From: Flavobacteriales bacterium
Lineage (GTDB): Bacteria > Bacteroidota > Bacteroidia > Flavobacteriales_F > PHOS-HE28
Direction: 5' to 3'
NCBI GenBank assembly: GCA_020437875.1
Contig: JAGQVR010000010.1
Location: 18,191-24,366 of the forward strand
Length of the DNA: 6,176 nt
The translations under genes were made by a program, and so were the position numbers. Shown piece after piece: positions 5,560 to 6,176 of this stretch. Position 1 is the first letter of the stretch, and each line of letters starts with the position of its first letter. The notes beneath the pieces are model-generated. The model worked only from the letters and a program-made list of their open reading frames with translations, was not told where the DNA came from and searched no databases.

Positions 5560-6176
5560 ATGCTGCTGAGCATCCACCCCAGGGATCCGGAACCACGCAA
5601 GATCAAGACCGCCGTTTCCATTCTGGAAGAAGGTGGGGTACTGGTCTGCCCGACCGATACGGTCTACGCCTTCGTGTGCAGCAGCCAGAATGCCCGGGCC
5701 ATCGAAGTGGTCGCAAGGCTGAAAGGTGTTAAACCACAGAAAGCGGACTTATCGCTCATCTGCCAGGACCTTAGCCAGTTAAGCGCATACGCAAAGGCCA
5801 TTGACACCGCCGCGTTCCGGATCATGAAGAAGGCGCTTCCGGGCCCGTACACCTTCATCGTTCCGGCGAGTAACGAGATCCCCCGTCTCTTCAAGAACAA
5901 CCGCCGGACGGTCGGGATCCGGGTGCCGGACCACCCGATCCCCCAAGCCCTCGTCCGGGAGTTGGGCCATGCCTTGGTCGTGGCCAGTGTACACGATCCC
6001 GACAAGGTGATCGATCATACCACCGACCCTGAAATGATCCACAAGAACATTGGTCATCAGGTGGATATGGTGATCGACGGTGGCATAGGAGGCCTGCTGG
6101 GCTCCACGGTCATCGACCTGTCCAATGGTGAGCCGGAGGTGATCCGAGAAGGCGCAGGGACGCTCGAAGACCTTCT
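5560..6176 (+). CDS. yciO: YciO-type YrdC/Sua5 family protein (L-threonylcarbamoyladenylate synthase-like), 3' end cut
   Basis: The 205 complete codons in the window align along their whole length with E. coli YciO (about 206 residues), so only the last residues and the stop are missing. The N-terminal IHPRDPEPRKI (5-15) is typical of YciO rather than TsaC. PTDTVYAF (31-38) is the start of the double-stranded-RNA-binding-like YrdC fold. Later motifs are LSLICQDLSQLSAYA, FRIMKKALPGPYTFIVPAS, RRTVGIRVPDHPI, GGLLGSTVIDLS and VIREGAG near the end. Family members TsaC and Sua5 make threonylcarbamoyl-AMP for the t6A modification of tRNA, but the role of YciO itself is not settled. The canonical TSAN-like segment is here ASVHD, and the usual KxRP-type segment is RLKGVKPQKAD. 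No Sua5-like C-terminal domain can be assessed. The gene begins four bases after tal, with AAGG 9 bases before its ATG, suggesting an operon. Confidence 0.9.
   Translation, partial: MLLSIHPRDPEPRKIKTAVSILEEGGVLVCPTDTVYAFVCSSQNARAIEVVARLKGVKPQKADLSLICQDLSQLSAYAKAIDTAAFRIMKKALPGPYTFIVPASNEIPRLFKNNRRTVGIRVPDHPIPQALVRELGHALVVASVHDPDKVIDHTTDPEMIHKNIGHQVDMVIDGGIGGLLGSTVIDLSNGEPEVIREGAGTLEDL

Overview
The window looks like chromosomal DNA from a GC-rich member of the Bacteroidetes (Bacteroidota), possibly a Flavobacteriales-like lineage. Base composition is near 60% GC by eye. The evidence for the phylum is a secreted subtilisin-like protease of the Bacteroidetes type with a type IX secretion (T9SS) C-terminal sorting-like domain, a lipoprotein with a short acidic tail after its cysteine, a MORN_2/YwqK-type repeat protein, TAnnTTTG-type -7 boxes, and weak or absent Shine-Dalgarno sequences. 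The exact genus cannot be read from the sequence.

Layout. Two gene blocks diverge from an intergenic stretch at 4760-4883. The left block lies entirely on the minus strand. In transcription order it holds a secreted MORN-repeat protein (3764-4759), the tRNA 2-thiouridylase MnmA (2567-3670), a lipoprotein (1851-2564), a secreted S8 protease (185-1861) and the start of leucyl/phenylalanyl-tRNA-protein transferase Aat (1-188, cut by the window edge). From mnmA onward the genes are 2 bp apart or overlapping (11 bp, then 4 bp), so they very probably form one operon. A 93-bp gap with a GC-rich stem-loop separates the MORN gene from mnmA. The right block is on the plus strand: a 223-residue transaldolase (4884-5555), then 4 bp later a YciO-type member of the YrdC/Sua5 family (5560 to the window end).

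Functionally this is mostly core metabolism and translation: wobble-uridine thiolation, N-degron tagging, pentose-phosphate metabolism and a threonylcarbamoyl-AMP-synthase-like fold. Three exported proteins sit among these genes. I see no mobile element, CRISPR array, RNA gene, phage gene or defence module, and no convincing undescribed system. The points most worth a second look are the paired identical -7 boxes in the divergent promoter region, the exact 24-residue periodicity of the MORN protein, the three-cysteine arrangement of MnmA, the coupling of mnmA to a lipoprotein/protease/aat string, and the stem-loop upstream of mnmA.
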